Source: Candidatus Heimdallarchaeota archaeon (lineage in GTDB: Archaea; Asgardarchaeota; Heimdallarchaeia; Heimdallarchaeales; Kariarchaeaceae). From it: DNA of 41,807 nt. Below are positions 28,855-38,689 of the stretch, in pieces. Every line of letters begins with the position of its first letter. The stretch's first letter is position 1. A program made the translations under genes and the position numbers. The stretch covers positions 1 to 41,807 of the forward strand of contig JAOUKW010000004.1 in the NCBI GenBank assembly GCA_029882335.1. Direction: 5' to 3'. Below the pieces are notes generated by a model, which saw only the letters and a list, made by a program, of their open reading frames with translations, made no database searches and was not told where the DNA came from.

Positions 28855-30123
28855 ATGAGTCGAAAAAAAATACCTTCATGGTTTGTACTACTTTTACTTC
28901 TGAGTATTATTTTAACTTTAGAAATTTCAAGATTGTATCTTTCTGGTGAATTCCAGAAGGATGTAGAAGAATTAGAAATCCTCTATTCCTCTGAGAAAAG
29001 AGGATGGTTAAACTCGGTTGTTGAGGATTTTGAGTCTTCATGGGAAGCTAGTCATCCTGGGAGAAAAATATCTGTTGTCATGACTCCAATAGGGAGTGGT
29101 AAGGGAACTATTCAAATAGCGAATGGTGCTAATCAACCGGTAATATGGAGTCCAGCATCACGTTTTTGGCTACCAATTTTAAATCTACACTGGCAAAAAA
29201 ATCATGATTCACCAATTGTCGATATACACAGTCCAAGTATTGTAGTTTCACCGACAGTTATTGCTACATGGAAATTTTATCAGGAAGAAAACAATATCAC
29301 CAGTATCAATGATTTACATACATTAGCATTAACAGACCCAGATTTTACATTTGCTCATACAGATCCATTTTCTTCTAATAGTGGGTTTGGCGGAGTAATT
29401 ATGGAAGTAGCAACTGCGGTTGGGAAAGATCCAGAGTTATTAACATTAGAGGATTTACAGAAAAATGAAGTTCAACAATGGATGAGGGAATTAGAAAGTA
29501 AAGCTGTACAATATGGTTCTTCAACTGGATTTTTAGGTAAAATGATGGCTAATGAAGGACCTGATAAATTAAAAGTTGCATTGTTATATGAAAATTTAAT
29601 TATTGAGAAGAATAAAGAACTTCAAGCAAAAATTGATACAGGTGAAATCCCTGCTGATCATACACTCGTTGCAGTATATCCGCATGAAGGGACCATTTTA
29701 AATGATCATCCCTTTGCTATATTGGATGCACCATGGGTTGATAACAATGATATTCAATTAGCAAATGATTTTATTGAATTTCTTAATAAACCCGAGGTTG
29801 TTATCAAAGGTGTTGAAAATGGATTCCGAGCGGTAAATGCAACAGATGAAGTGCTTGAATTGGTATCCTCATTATTTAATACCGAATCTGGAGTTATACC
29901 TTCTTTAGATGAGGTAAAGATATATTCAATTTCGAATATTGATGCAAATGTGCTAGAAAGAATCCCTGATTTATGGTCTGCAACAAGATCAAGATCTCTT
30001 GATGAAACTAATCAAACACAATTGGCACCTGTAGATTATGTGATACCTGTACTCATGGGTATTATGATAATCCTAATCATCTTTCAACCAATGATTCAAA
30101 GAATAAGGAGGTATTTTAGATGA
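28855..30123 (+). CDS. Membrane-tethered ABC solute-binding protein (SBP_bac_11-like)
   Basis: N-terminal TM/signal 'WFVLLLLLSIILTLEI', 'FTFAHTDPFSSNSGFGGVIMEVA', C-terminal TM 'YVIPVLMGIMIILIIFQPMIQ'; overlaps permease gene by 4 bp. Confidence 0.85.
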   Translation: MSRKKIPSWFVLLLLLSIILTLEISRLYLSGEFQKDVEELEILYSSEKRGWLNSVVEDFESSWEASHPGRKISVVMTPIGSGKGTIQIANGANQPVIWSPASRFWLPILNLHWQKNHDSPIVDIHSPSIVVSPTVIATWKFYQEENNITSINDLHTLALTDPDFTFAHTDPFSSNSGFGGVIMEVATAVGKDPELLTLEDLQKNEVQQWMRELESKAVQYGSSTGFLGKMMANEGPDKLKVALLYENLIIEKNKELQAKIDTGEIPADHTLVAVYPHEGTILNDHPFAILDAPWVDNNDIQLANDFIEFLNKPEVVIKGVENGFRAVNATDEVLELVSSLFNTESGVIPSLDEVKIYSISNIDANVLERIPDLWSATRSRSLDETNQTQLAPVDYVIPVLMGIMIILIIFQPMIQRIRRYFR

Positions 30124-31826
30124 GTTCGCTTGATGATATTAGAAAACGATATTTGAATTTTGAGAGAATATTATCTCAAAGACCAATACGCATTTTATTT
30201 GAAATATTAGTTATTTTTGCGTTCTTTTCTTTTGTATTACTTCCTCCACTTAATCTATTGAAAAATATCATTACTGATTGGAATTCAATTACAGAGCTAA
30301 TTTTTAGAGACCCAATTCTGAAAAATACAGTGTGGTTAAGCATGTTCAGATCTATTGCTCTTTCGTTTAGAATTGCATTTATTGTGATGATAATCGACAT
30401 CATGTTAGGAATTCCAATAGCTCATGTTCTTGCAAGATATGATTTCAAAGGAAAAACAATAATTGATACCATAATTGATTTACCCCTTGCAGTTCCTACA
30501 TCTGCCTTAGGCTTTTCTGTTTTGCTATTTTGGGGTTCTGCAGATGGATTAAGTAAATTTATATTAGCTGAAGAAGGAATATTTTCTCAAGGTCCAATGT
30601 TATTGTTACTAGGACATGTTGCTTTTTCTTTTAGCTATGTAGTTAGAAATCTCAAAGGTGTGATTGAAGAAGTTGATGTTGAAATAGAAAATGCTGCTCG
30701 AACATTAGGTGCACCACCAATTTCTGTATTCCGAACAATTACTGCTCCTATGGCCAAAGAAGGTATAATCGCAGGTGCGATTCTTGCATTTACTCGAAGT
30801 TTAGGAGAAACAGGTGCCTCATTATTACTTGCAGGTGTATATGAAACAGCTCCCATTCAAATAGTGACTTTTATGAACGGATATCGAATTCCACAAGCTG
30901 CGTTTTTATCTGTTATTCTAATTATTATATCTATCACTCTTCTAGGTGGAGTCAGACAATACGCTAGAAAAGTAGGTCTTCCCCAACCTAAAATATATCC
31001 CGAATTTGAAAGAAAAATATCTGCAAAGAAAATAGCTAAAACTAGAAATGGGATAGTCAGTTTCATATTTTTATTACTTGTACTGATTCCTGCATTATTT
31101 GTAATTTTTTATTTGATTGATGTATGGAGTATTGGTCCTTCTGGAACAGAGGAAGATAGTGCATTTTTTGAGGTCTTTCTTGATAGTGATAATAAATGGG
31201 AGTCAATGCAAGTTGCATTAATTACCAGTGTTGAAGTTGCTTTAATTGTAACCATAATAAATCTCTCTTTAGGGATTCCTATGGCATATTTATTAGTAAG
31301 ACGACCTTATTGGGGTAAATGGAAAGTAGTTCTTGATATGGCTATCGATATACCTTTAGTTATTCCATCATCAGCACTCGGTTTTGCAGTTTATTTATTA
31401 TGGGGTAACTTAGGTCTTAAGTTAATTTCCCCTGGAATTTGGTTAATTGTATTAGCACATCTTACATTCACGTATCCATTTTCAGTTCGTCCCATGATAA
31501 ATTACATTGAAAATTTTGATTATTCCTATTATGAAGCAGGAAGGACACTTGGTGCTTCAGATTTAACAACATTTAGAAGAGTAGTTTTTCCAATGTTGAA
31601 AAGAGGTATTCTAAGCTCAGCAATTCTAACATTTACTCGATCTATGGCTGAAACTGGTGCTACATTAATTGTAATGGGAAATGCAAGAACAGTTCCAGTT
31701 TTTATTGTGGATTTGGTAGAATCAGAATCTCTTTCATCCGCTGCCTTTGCCGCAGTACTTCTGATATTTATCTCCTTTATCCTACTGCTCGTGGTTCGTT
31801 TAGTAGATAACCCAACGGAGGATTAA
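30120..31826 (+). CDS. ABC importer permease, two fused BPD_transp_1 (MetI-like) domains
   Basis: Two EAA loops: 'ENAARTLGAPPISVFRTITAPMAKEGIIAGAILAFTRSLGETGAS' and 'YEAGRTLGASDLTTFRRVVFPMLKRGILSSAILTFTRSMAETGAT'. Confidence 0.93.
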   Translation: MSSLDDIRKRYLNFERILSQRPIRILFEILVIFAFFSFVLLPPLNLLKNIITDWNSITELIFRDPILKNTVWLSMFRSIALSFRIAFIVMIIDIMLGIPIAHVLARYDFKGKTIIDTIIDLPLAVPTSALGFSVLLFWGSADGLSKFILAEEGIFSQGPMLLLLGHVAFSFSYVVRNLKGVIEEVDVEIENAARTLGAPPISVFRTITAPMAKEGIIAGAILAFTRSLGETGASLLLAGVYETAPIQIVTFMNGYRIPQAAFLSVILIIISITLLGGVRQYARKVGLPQPKIYPEFERKISAKKIAKTRNGIVSFIFLLLVLIPALFVIFYLIDVWSIGPSGTEEDSAFFEVFLDSDNKWESMQVALITSVEVALIVTIINLSLGIPMAYLLVRRPYWGKWKVVLDMAIDIPLVIPSSALGFAVYLLWGNLGLKLISPGIWLIVLAHLTFTYPFSVRPMINYIENFDYSYYEAGRTLGASDLTTFRRVVFPMLKRGILSSAILTFTRSMAETGATLIVMGNARTVPVFIVDLVESESLSSAAFAAVLLIFISFILLLVVRLVDNPTED

Positions 31827-31827
31827 T

Positions 31828-32949
31828 ATGCCTGAAATTAAATTTCAAAGAGTTTCTAAAATTTATAAACCAAATATTAAAGCAGTCGATGATCTCAATT
31901 TTACCATTTATGATGGTGAATATATTTCCTTACTAGGTCCCAGTGGTTGTGGGAAAACAACAACGTTAAGACTCCTTTCTGGTCTAATTAAACCTACTAT
32001 TGGTTCAATTTTATGGGATGGAGTACCTGTCGAAAATATTGATCCAGATCAGAGAGATATTGGGTATGTCTTCCAGCAATTTGCAATTTTTCCTCATTTA
32101 AATGTATATGAAAATGTAGCATTTGGTCCTCGTGTTAAAGGAATGAAACAAGTAGATATTGAAGATATAACTGAAGCCCATTTAAAACTTGTAGGATTGC
32201 AAGAAAAATCATATTATTTTCCAAAATCATTAGATGCTGCTGATCTACAAAGAACTGGGATCGCAAGAGTCTTGGCTACTGGGGCTAAAACATTATTATT
32301 AGATGAACCAATGGGTGCATTAGATTTTAAAATCAGAGAAAAGTTCCAGGATGAGCTTCTTAGAATAGTGAAAGAACTAAAATTAACTGCAATTCATGTA
32401 ACTCACGACCAAAGCGAGGGTATGGCGATTTCAGATCGAATTGGCGTTATGAAAAAAGGTAAAATGATACAAATATCTTCGCCATTAGATTATTTATACT
32501 CACCAAAACAAATTTTTTCTGCACATTTTATTGGTGAATCTGACTTTTTTGAGGGAGTGGTTGTAAAATATCTATCAAAAACAATCGAGATAGAGCTGTT
32601 AGGCGATGAGACATTATCCATTTTGACTAAAACAAACCCATCAATACTACCTGGTGATCGAGTAGTTGTTGGAGTTAGAAGGGAATTTTTCAAAATAGAA
32701 CCATTACCAGAAAACTATAATTTGGAAGTAAATTGTTTTGTTGGAAAAGTAATATCAGATAGGTTTTTGGGTGAAAAGAGACGTACAAAAGTTAATTTAG
32801 AATTTGGACGGACTTTGGAGATTAAAAGAAATTCTAACGAATTGGTTTTTAAAGAGGGTTCCTCTGTTTTGGTTCGAATCCCTGAACAAGCAATACGGGT
32901 ATTTAAATCACCAGAAATATCTCTGATTGATGAACTGGAGGTAACATAA
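31828..32949 (+). CDS. ABC importer ATPase 1 with intact Walker A/B but degenerate signature motif
   Basis: Walker A GPSGCGKTT (31936-31962), Walker B TLLLDEP, H-loop VTHDQSEG; signature LDAAD (32230-32244) in place of LSGGQ; C-terminal TOBE-like extension. Confidence 0.93.
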   Translation: MPEIKFQRVSKIYKPNIKAVDDLNFTIYDGEYISLLGPSGCGKTTTLRLLSGLIKPTIGSILWDGVPVENIDPDQRDIGYVFQQFAIFPHLNVYENVAFGPRVKGMKQVDIEDITEAHLKLVGLQEKSYYFPKSLDAADLQRTGIARVLATGAKTLLLDEPMGALDFKIREKFQDELLRIVKELKLTAIHVTHDQSEGMAISDRIGVMKKGKMIQISSPLDYLYSPKQIFSAHFIGESDFFEGVVVKYLSKTIEIELLGDETLSILTKTNPSILPGDRVVVGVRREFFKIEPLPENYNLEVNCFVGKVISDRFLGEKRRTKVNLEFGRTLEIKRNSNELVFKEGSSVLVRIPEQAIRVFKSPEISLIDELEVT

Positions 32950-33998
32950 TGGCAAGCATAGAATTACAAAATGTGACAGTAAAAATAGGTAATAACATTC
33001 TATTGGATAACGTTAGCTTAAAGGTTGATGATGGTGCATATATCGGGTTACTTGGTCCATCAAATGGAGGTCCTTCTTTTGTGTTGAAAGTTATCGCAGG
33101 TCTTCTACCAATTTACAGTGGGAAAATTTTCATTGATGAAGTTGATGTAACAGATTCACATCCAGAAGATAGAAATGTGGGATTTATTTTTGAGCAATTT
33201 AATTTATTTCCACATTTAACAGTTCTAGACAATATTTTATATGGCCCTCGAGTCAAAGGAATCGATTTAACCACTAAAGAAAGGGAAGCAAAAGAAGTAA
33301 TTTCAATGGTTAGATTGGAAAATAGAGAATCTGCTTTATCTAAAGAATTGTCTGGGGGTATGCAACAGAGAACTGGAATCGCGCGAGCAATTACTGCTGG
33401 TGCTAAAATATTACTATTAGATCAACCATATCGGGCATTAGATGCTAAAATACGTGAAGAGATGCGATTTGAAATAAGAGAATTAGTAAAAGAGTTAGGG
33501 ATGACTGCAATTCATTCTACTCATGAAACTGAGGAGGCTATGTTAACCTCAGATAAAATTGCAGTATTTAATGAAGGAAAATTGCTTCAATTTGACAATC
33601 CTGAAACAGTTTATAAGATTCCGGTAAATGCATTTGTCGCTGGATTTTTAGCAGAATCAAATAAGTTTCAAGTTAAAGTTAAAGATAATTCATTTATAAT
33701 TGAAAATTCTAAATTCATTGTAGATGGATATGAAGATGGAGAATATGTCGTTATAATTCGCCAAATCGATGTTGATTTAACATCTGAACCATTAAATGTT
33801 GTTAATGAATTTGAATGTATCATTGATAAAATAAGAATTTTAGGCGAATTTATTCGTTTTACAGTAACAATTAATAATTCTTTGACCATTATAGTACGGG
33901 AGTTATTATCATTGGAGAGAAACAATGTAAAAAATCTAATTGGCAAACGTGCGTATGTAAACTTTAGACCTGATTTGATAAAATTATTTTTAGTCTGA
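32949..33998 (+). CDS. ABC importer ATPase 2 with degenerate Walker A and Walker B but intact signature motif
   Basis: Walker A region GPSNGGPSF (33054-33080, Lys absent), LSGGMQQRTGIARAI (33348 onward), Walker B ILLLDQP (Glu->Gln at 33423-33425), H-loop HSTHETEE. Confidence 0.93.
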   Translation: MASIELQNVTVKIGNNILLDNVSLKVDDGAYIGLLGPSNGGPSFVLKVIAGLLPIYSGKIFIDEVDVTDSHPEDRNVGFIFEQFNLFPHLTVLDNILYGPRVKGIDLTTKEREAKEVISMVRLENRESALSKELSGGMQQRTGIARAITAGAKILLLDQPYRALDAKIREEMRFEIRELVKELGMTAIHSTHETEEAMLTSDKIAVFNEGKLLQFDNPETVYKIPVNAFVAGFLAESNKFQVKVKDNSFIIENSKFIVDGYEDGEYVVIIRQIDVDLTSEPLNVVNEFECIIDKIRILGEFIRFTVTINNSLTIIVRELLSLERNNVKNLIGKRAYVNFRPDLIKLFLV

Positions 33999-35117
33999 GT
34001 TTGAAATAAACTTAGTTACAGCATCTCCAACATCAGAACACGAAGCGGTACCACCTAAATCATAGGTTAATGTCTTTGAATCAAGTAGTAATTTTGTTAC
34101 TGCTGTTTCTACCGATTTACTGGCTTCAATAAATTTAGTATCATTATATTTCAATCCTAGGTAATCTAACATCATGCCTGCTGATAATATTGTGGCGATC
34201 GGATTTGCCTTATTTAATCCAGCATGTTTAGGAGCAGAACCATGTACTGATTCAAACAATGCATGATTATCTCCAATATTTCCCGATGGTGCCATTCCCA
34301 AAGACCCACCTAATACTGCAGCTAAATCAGAAGAAATATCTCCAAACATATTCGATGTGACTATTACATCAAAATAGTCCGGATCTCTGATTAACCATTG
34401 TAAGTATGCATCAATATAAGCATAATCTGTTGCTATAGCTGGGTAATTTTTTGCAATTGAATTGTAGATCTTTCTAAACAATCTATCCCCTTGTAGTACA
34501 TTACTTTTATCAACACATGTAACTCTTTTTTGTTTATCTTTTGGTGCTCCATCTCTTCTCATTGCAAGATTAAAAGCAAAGTTAATCACTCGTTTAGAAC
34601 CTTTTTCAGTAATAATTCGGGTATCAATTGCTACTTCTTCAACTCCTCCTCTATTCAAACTTCCTCTAATTGGAGTATACAAACCTTCCGTATTTTCTCG
34701 AATGGTTACTAGATCAACTAATCCTTCTTCCCAAACCTGTTTTAAATTACCGTGTATTTTATGTTTAATTCCAGGATACAACTTTGTTGGTCTGACATTG
34801 GCATATAAATCTAAACCAAATCGCAAACCAAATACAATACCTGCACCTGCTATATTTCCATCTGGTAGACTTGCTCCCGGCCATCCAACTGCACCGAGTA
34901 ATATCGCATCTGCTTCATCTCTACAGATTTCGAAGCTTCCTTCATCCCATTCCCTTCCAGTTTCTAAATAATATTGTGCACCACCTGAAATATCAAGATA
35001 TTCAAAATTAAATGAATATAATTCACTTACTTTATTAAGCACCTTAATCGCTTGTGGGACGATTTCTTTACCAATTCCATCACCGGGGATGATCGCTAAT
35101 TTGTAAGTCTTACCCAT
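33990..35117 (-). CDS. Isocitrate/isopropylmalate dehydrogenase family
   Basis: '[21 protein letters not shown]', '[16 protein letters not shown]', '[32 protein letters not shown]', '[15 protein letters not shown]'. Confidence 0.92.
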   Translation of the reverse strand: MGKTYKLAIIPGDGIGKEIVPQAIKVLNKVSELYSFNFEYLDISGGAQYYLETGREWDEGSFEICRDEADAILLGAVGWPGASLPDGNIAGAGIVFGLRFGLDLYANVRPTKLYPGIKHKIHGNLKQVWEEGLVDLVTIRENTEGLYTPIRGSLNRGGVEEVAIDTRIITEKGSKRVINFAFNLAMRRDGAPKDKQKRVTCVDKSNVLQGDRLFRKIYNSIAKNYPAIATDYAYIDAYLQWLIRDPDYFDVIVTSNMFGDISSDLAAVLGGSLGMAPSGNIGDNHALFESVHGSAPKHAGLNKANPIATILSAGMMLDYLGLKYNDTKFIEASKSVETAVTKLLLDSKTLTYDLGGTASCSDVGDAVTKFISNSD

Positions 35118-35256
35118 CTAAATCTATTAGGAATTTGGGTAGTGATAAAAATTTTTAGTTGGAACAAAATTATTACATTAACAACTTAATAAATTTACTA
35201 AATAAATTAAATCGAATTATATCCAACAGGGATAAAGTAATAAAGCTTGAATATAA

Positions 35257-35481
35257 ATGAAAAATATGTCTTCTGACCCAATAAAATTTGTTTTAGAAAC
35301 TGGCAAATGTCCTACTTGTGATAATTTAATTATTAGCAATGAAGATATGACTAGCTATCATTGTGAAAACTCAAGAGATCATTTTGATCTGAAGGTAACT
35401 TTTCATGGAGGGGAGAAGATGACTGCTACTTTAAACGGAAACGATGTTCCTGAAAATGAACTAGCAGAAATAGATTGGTAG
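35257..35481 (+). CDS. Small CxxC-containing hypothetical protein
   Basis: 74 aa; 'CPTCDNLIISNEDMTSYHC'; 9 bp upstream of TauE-like gene. Confidence 0.65.
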   Translation: MKNMSSDPIKFVLETGKCPTCDNLIISNEDMTSYHCENSRDHFDLKVTFHGGEKMTATLNGNDVPENELAEIDW

Positions 35482-35490
35482 TGAAGAATC

Positions 35491-36381
35491 GTGGAAATTA
35501 GCTTACTTATTATAATTTCATTGTTTATTATAGGAATACTATTTGGAATCGTCGCATCTGCCGTCGGAATTGGAGGAGGACTAATGTATGTACCTTTTCT
35601 GATTTTTATTATGGGTGAATCTGGATCTGATGCCTCATATATCAGTACATTTGCGATTGTATTTACTAGTTCATCAGGATTTCTAAAATTCAAATCTCAA
35701 GGTAGAGTGGATATAAAAACTGGATTAATCTATCTAATTTTTGCTATACCTGGGACGTATCTTGGAGCAGTTCTTGCTGAAAATGAATTGAATGAAGAAT
35801 TAATGAAAGGTTTATTTGCTGTATTTGTAGGAATATCCGCAATAAGAGGTATTTTAAAAGCATATTTGGTTAAGAACGACAATACTGATGTTGATACAAA
35901 GATTGAATTTAGTACTTCAGAAGAGGATGGTTTAATACATAAAATTAAATATCGAAAATTAGTTGATGAAGATGGCAAAATATTCGAATATGAAGTTCGA
36001 TTGGGTATCGGTGTGTTGTTTGCATTTATTGGTGGTTTATTAGCTGGACTTTTAGGTATAGGTGGAGGTATTATTTTCGTTCCACTCCTAACAATAATTA
36101 GTGCTGTACCAATACATATTGCAATCGCTACCTCAACTGCAATGATTATGATTATAACGTTAATATCAGTAATAATAAGGACAAATGAACGAATTAATAA
36201 TGGAACTTTTGATCTTTCCTTTCTATTAAATCATGGATTACCACTTGGATTGGGATCTGTAATTGGTGCTTATATTGGTGCAAAGAAAGTGAAAAAAATT
36301 GATTCGAAGAACTTACTTACTGGATTTTGGTTAATTGCATTGATTGCATCATTTAGAATGATATTTGATGTAATTTTTTGA
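35491..36381 (+). CDS. TauE/SafE-family sulfite exporter-like permease
   Basis: Duplicated motif 'GIVASAVGIGGGLMYVPFLIF' / 'GLLAGLLGIGGGIIFVPLLTI'; GTG start. Confidence 0.9.
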   Translation: MEISLLIIISLFIIGILFGIVASAVGIGGGLMYVPFLIFIMGESGSDASYISTFAIVFTSSSGFLKFKSQGRVDIKTGLIYLIFAIPGTYLGAVLAENELNEELMKGLFAVFVGISAIRGILKAYLVKNDNTDVDTKIEFSTSEEDGLIHKIKYRKLVDEDGKIFEYEVRLGIGVLFAFIGGLLAGLLGIGGGIIFVPLLTIISAVPIHIAIATSTAMIMIITLISVIIRTNERINNGTFDLSFLLNHGLPLGLGSVIGAYIGAKKVKKIDSKNLLTGFWLIALIASFRMIFDVIF

Positions 36382-36406
36382 TAAATAAAAATTATATTCT
36401 AACAAT

Positions 36407-37720
36407 TTAGGGTGGAGTTTGACCAATTACTTTTATTTTATTACCATTAGTTTCTAATTCTTTCCAATTTAAGATTCTTCTTCCATCTACTATGAGTTTT
36501 TTAGGTCTAACATTAAAATCTCTGCTTGTTAGATTCTTAAATTCAGACCATTCTGTGATTAGTATTACTACATCTGTTTTTTCAAGTAGCTCCTCAACGG
36601 ATTTACAATGAATAATATCTGGTAATGCTTCCCTTGCAGATATTTTGGCAATTGGGTCATATCCATAAATAATCGCACCTTTTTTCATCAATTTATTTGC
36701 AATGGTTATCGAAGGTGCTTCTCTCATGTCGTCTGTATCTGGTTTAAATGCTAATCCAAGAAGGCCGATAAGACTTCCTTTAATCTCTATTTCCTTCTCA
36801 AGAATTTCGATAATTCTTAACGGTTGGTATTGGTTTACTTCTAAAGTAGCTTTCAATATTTTACTTTCTTTATTCAATTCCTTACTTAGATAATGCAATG
36901 CCTTTACATCTTTGGGAAAACAACTTCCTCCAAAACCAACTCCTGCTCGTAAAAATTTTTCACTTATTCTAGAATCTGATCCCATTCCATTTGCAACATC
37001 AGATACATTGATATCTAGTAATTCACACATATTTGCTATTTCATTGATAAATGATATTTTTGTTGCCAAAAATGAGTTGGCTGCATATTTTACCATTTCT
37101 GCTGCAGAATTGGTAACTTTTTGAATTGGACAGGTAAATGACTGATATAGGTTATTTACAGAATTAAAGGATTTATCATCGATTGCACCAATAACAATTC
37201 TATCTGGATGTTGAAAATTCTCTAAAGCCAGTCCTTCCATGAGGAATTCCGGATTCATTGCTAATCCAAATTCAATTCCTGCAGTTTTTCCACTTTCTTG
37301 TTCTAGTAACTGCTTGACAATACCATCTGTAGTACCAGGTACGACTGTTGATTTAACAACAATAGTTTTGTATTCGCTGGTTGTTTGTAGGAGCTTTCCT
37401 AACTGAATTACTTCTTCTCTGATATATTTGAGGTTTATTTTTCCATCTTCCGAGCTTGGTGTTGGTAGGCAAATAAATATCACGTCTGAATTGTTAAACA
37501 TGTCCTCTCTACTAAGTGTCCCCCGAAGTAGTCCTTTATTTACCACAATTTTTAATAATGAATCAAGACCTTTTTCATATATTGGAGGTATTCCTGCATT
37601 AATTTGATTTATTTTATCTTCTAATACATCAAGACATGTAATTTGAAATCCTAAATTTGCAAAAGACACTCCAGTTACCAAACCTACATATCCAGTTCCA
37701 ACAATCCCGATTTTACTCAT
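36407..37720 (-). CDS. UDP-glucose/GDP-mannose dehydrogenase family (UDP-glucose 6-dehydrogenase-like)
   Basis: 'KIGIVGTGYVGLVTGVSFANLGFQITCLD', 'GVGFGGSCFPKDVKAL', 'LLGLAFKPDTDDMREAPS'. Confidence 0.94.
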   Translation of the reverse strand: MSKIGIVGTGYVGLVTGVSFANLGFQITCLDVLEDKINQINAGIPPIYEKGLDSLLKIVVNKGLLRGTLSREDMFNNSDVIFICLPTPSSEDGKINLKYIREEVIQLGKLLQTTSEYKTIVVKSTVVPGTTDGIVKQLLEQESGKTAGIEFGLAMNPEFLMEGLALENFQHPDRIVIGAIDDKSFNSVNNLYQSFTCPIQKVTNSAAEMVKYAANSFLATKISFINEIANMCELLDINVSDVANGMGSDSRISEKFLRAGVGFGGSCFPKDVKALHYLSKELNKESKILKATLEVNQYQPLRIIEILEKEIEIKGSLIGLLGLAFKPDTDDMREAPSITIANKLMKKGAIIYGYDPIAKISAREALPDIIHCKSVEELLEKTDVVILITEWSEFKNLTSRDFNVRPKKLIVDGRRILNWKELETNGNKIKVIGQTPP

Positions 37721-37816
37721 AATAACATTATTAAATCTTATTTCATGTATTTTAAATAATTTTACTGAATACTAATATAGCAAACAAATTCTTGATTATC
37801 TTTGTTTTAGAAAATT

Positions 37817-38689
37817 TCATAAGTAAAGTCCACTGGATTTAATGATTGTTTCTGCATTTTCTAAAACAATTTTTTTAATGATATTTGGTGGTAGAGGAAA
37901 TTTAGCAACATTATCAACATTTTCCCTAGAGCTAGGAACTCCTGGACTTGGAAAATCACTACCGAAAATACATCTATCTGCATATCGATTAAACCTAGGA
38001 AAATATTCCTGTATAAGTTTAGGAGGGATTCCTGCGAGATCCATGTATAAATTCTTAAATTTTGACATTAAAAATTCTGCTTCCCTCATCCAAATTGGTC
38101 GACCTCCATGTGCCATAATAACCGTCATCTCTGGAAAATCAATGAGTATATCTTCCAAAACGAGTGGATTTCCAAATTTTGATCTTGCTTTAGGGAATAT
38201 GGACGTACCAGTATGAAATATAACTGGTATTTTTAGTTCTTCCATTGTTTGATATAATTTTTCCTGTGCAATTAATCCCCCAGTGTAGGCATTTGGATAG
38301 ATTAATTGATGAGGTCCATGAACTTTTAATCCCATTAATAAACCCGATTCAAAATAATTCCTCATTATTTGATGTGCGTCTTCATGGAGACCTGGGTGAA
38401 TTCCACCAACTGGAATTAACCTTTTATCAGAGTCCTCACAAAAATTACTTACCCAATCAAGTGTGCTCAAATCATAACCCATAACTCTTGGGCTTTCATA
38501 ATTAATAATCCAAGATCTCTTGCAATTGACCTGATCCATCATTTCTAAGAGTTTTGTATTATCATTTGGATTATCCAAAAATGATTTCAACATAGGGAAT
38601 TCATTTAGCATAATCAATTTTATCTGCTCATCTGTTTTCAACGGATCGTGGAAATGTATGTGACAGTCCACATATTCAAAATCATTCAT
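37817..38689 (-). CDS. Amidohydrolase_2-type metal-dependent hydrolase
   Basis: N-terminal 'YVDCHIHFHDP', 'PVIFHTGTS', 'MAHGGRPIW', 'CIFGSDFPSPG'. Confidence 0.88.
   Translation of the reverse strand: MNDFEYVDCHIHFHDPLKTDEQIKLIMLNEFPMLKSFLDNPNDNTKLLEMMDQVNCKRSWIINYESPRVMGYDLSTLDWVSNFCEDSDKRLIPVGGIHPGLHEDAHQIMRNYFESGLLMGLKVHGPHQLIYPNAYTGGLIAQEKLYQTMEELKIPVIFHTGTSIFPKARSKFGNPLVLEDILIDFPEMTVIMAHGGRPIWMREAEFLMSKFKNLYMDLAGIPPKLIQEYFPRFNRYADRCIFGSDFPSPGVPSSRENVDNVAKFPLPPNIIKKIVLENAETIIKSSGLYL

Noticed and set aside
32871-32882. GGTTCGAATCCC looks like a tRNA T-loop
   Set aside because: It lies in frame inside ATPase 1 (VRIPEQ) and no acceptor/anticodon arms are visible around it.
31828-33998. Possibility that the degenerate ATPase motifs are pseudogene decay
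   Set aside because: Both frames are intact and full length, remaining motifs (Q-loop in ATPase 1, D-loops, H-loops, C-terminal domains) are preserved, and the losses partition to a single composite site. Sequencing error is not fully excluded without relatives.
37842-38216. 124-aa plus-strand ORF
   Set aside because: Antisense to the amidohydrolase gene; no recognisable features.
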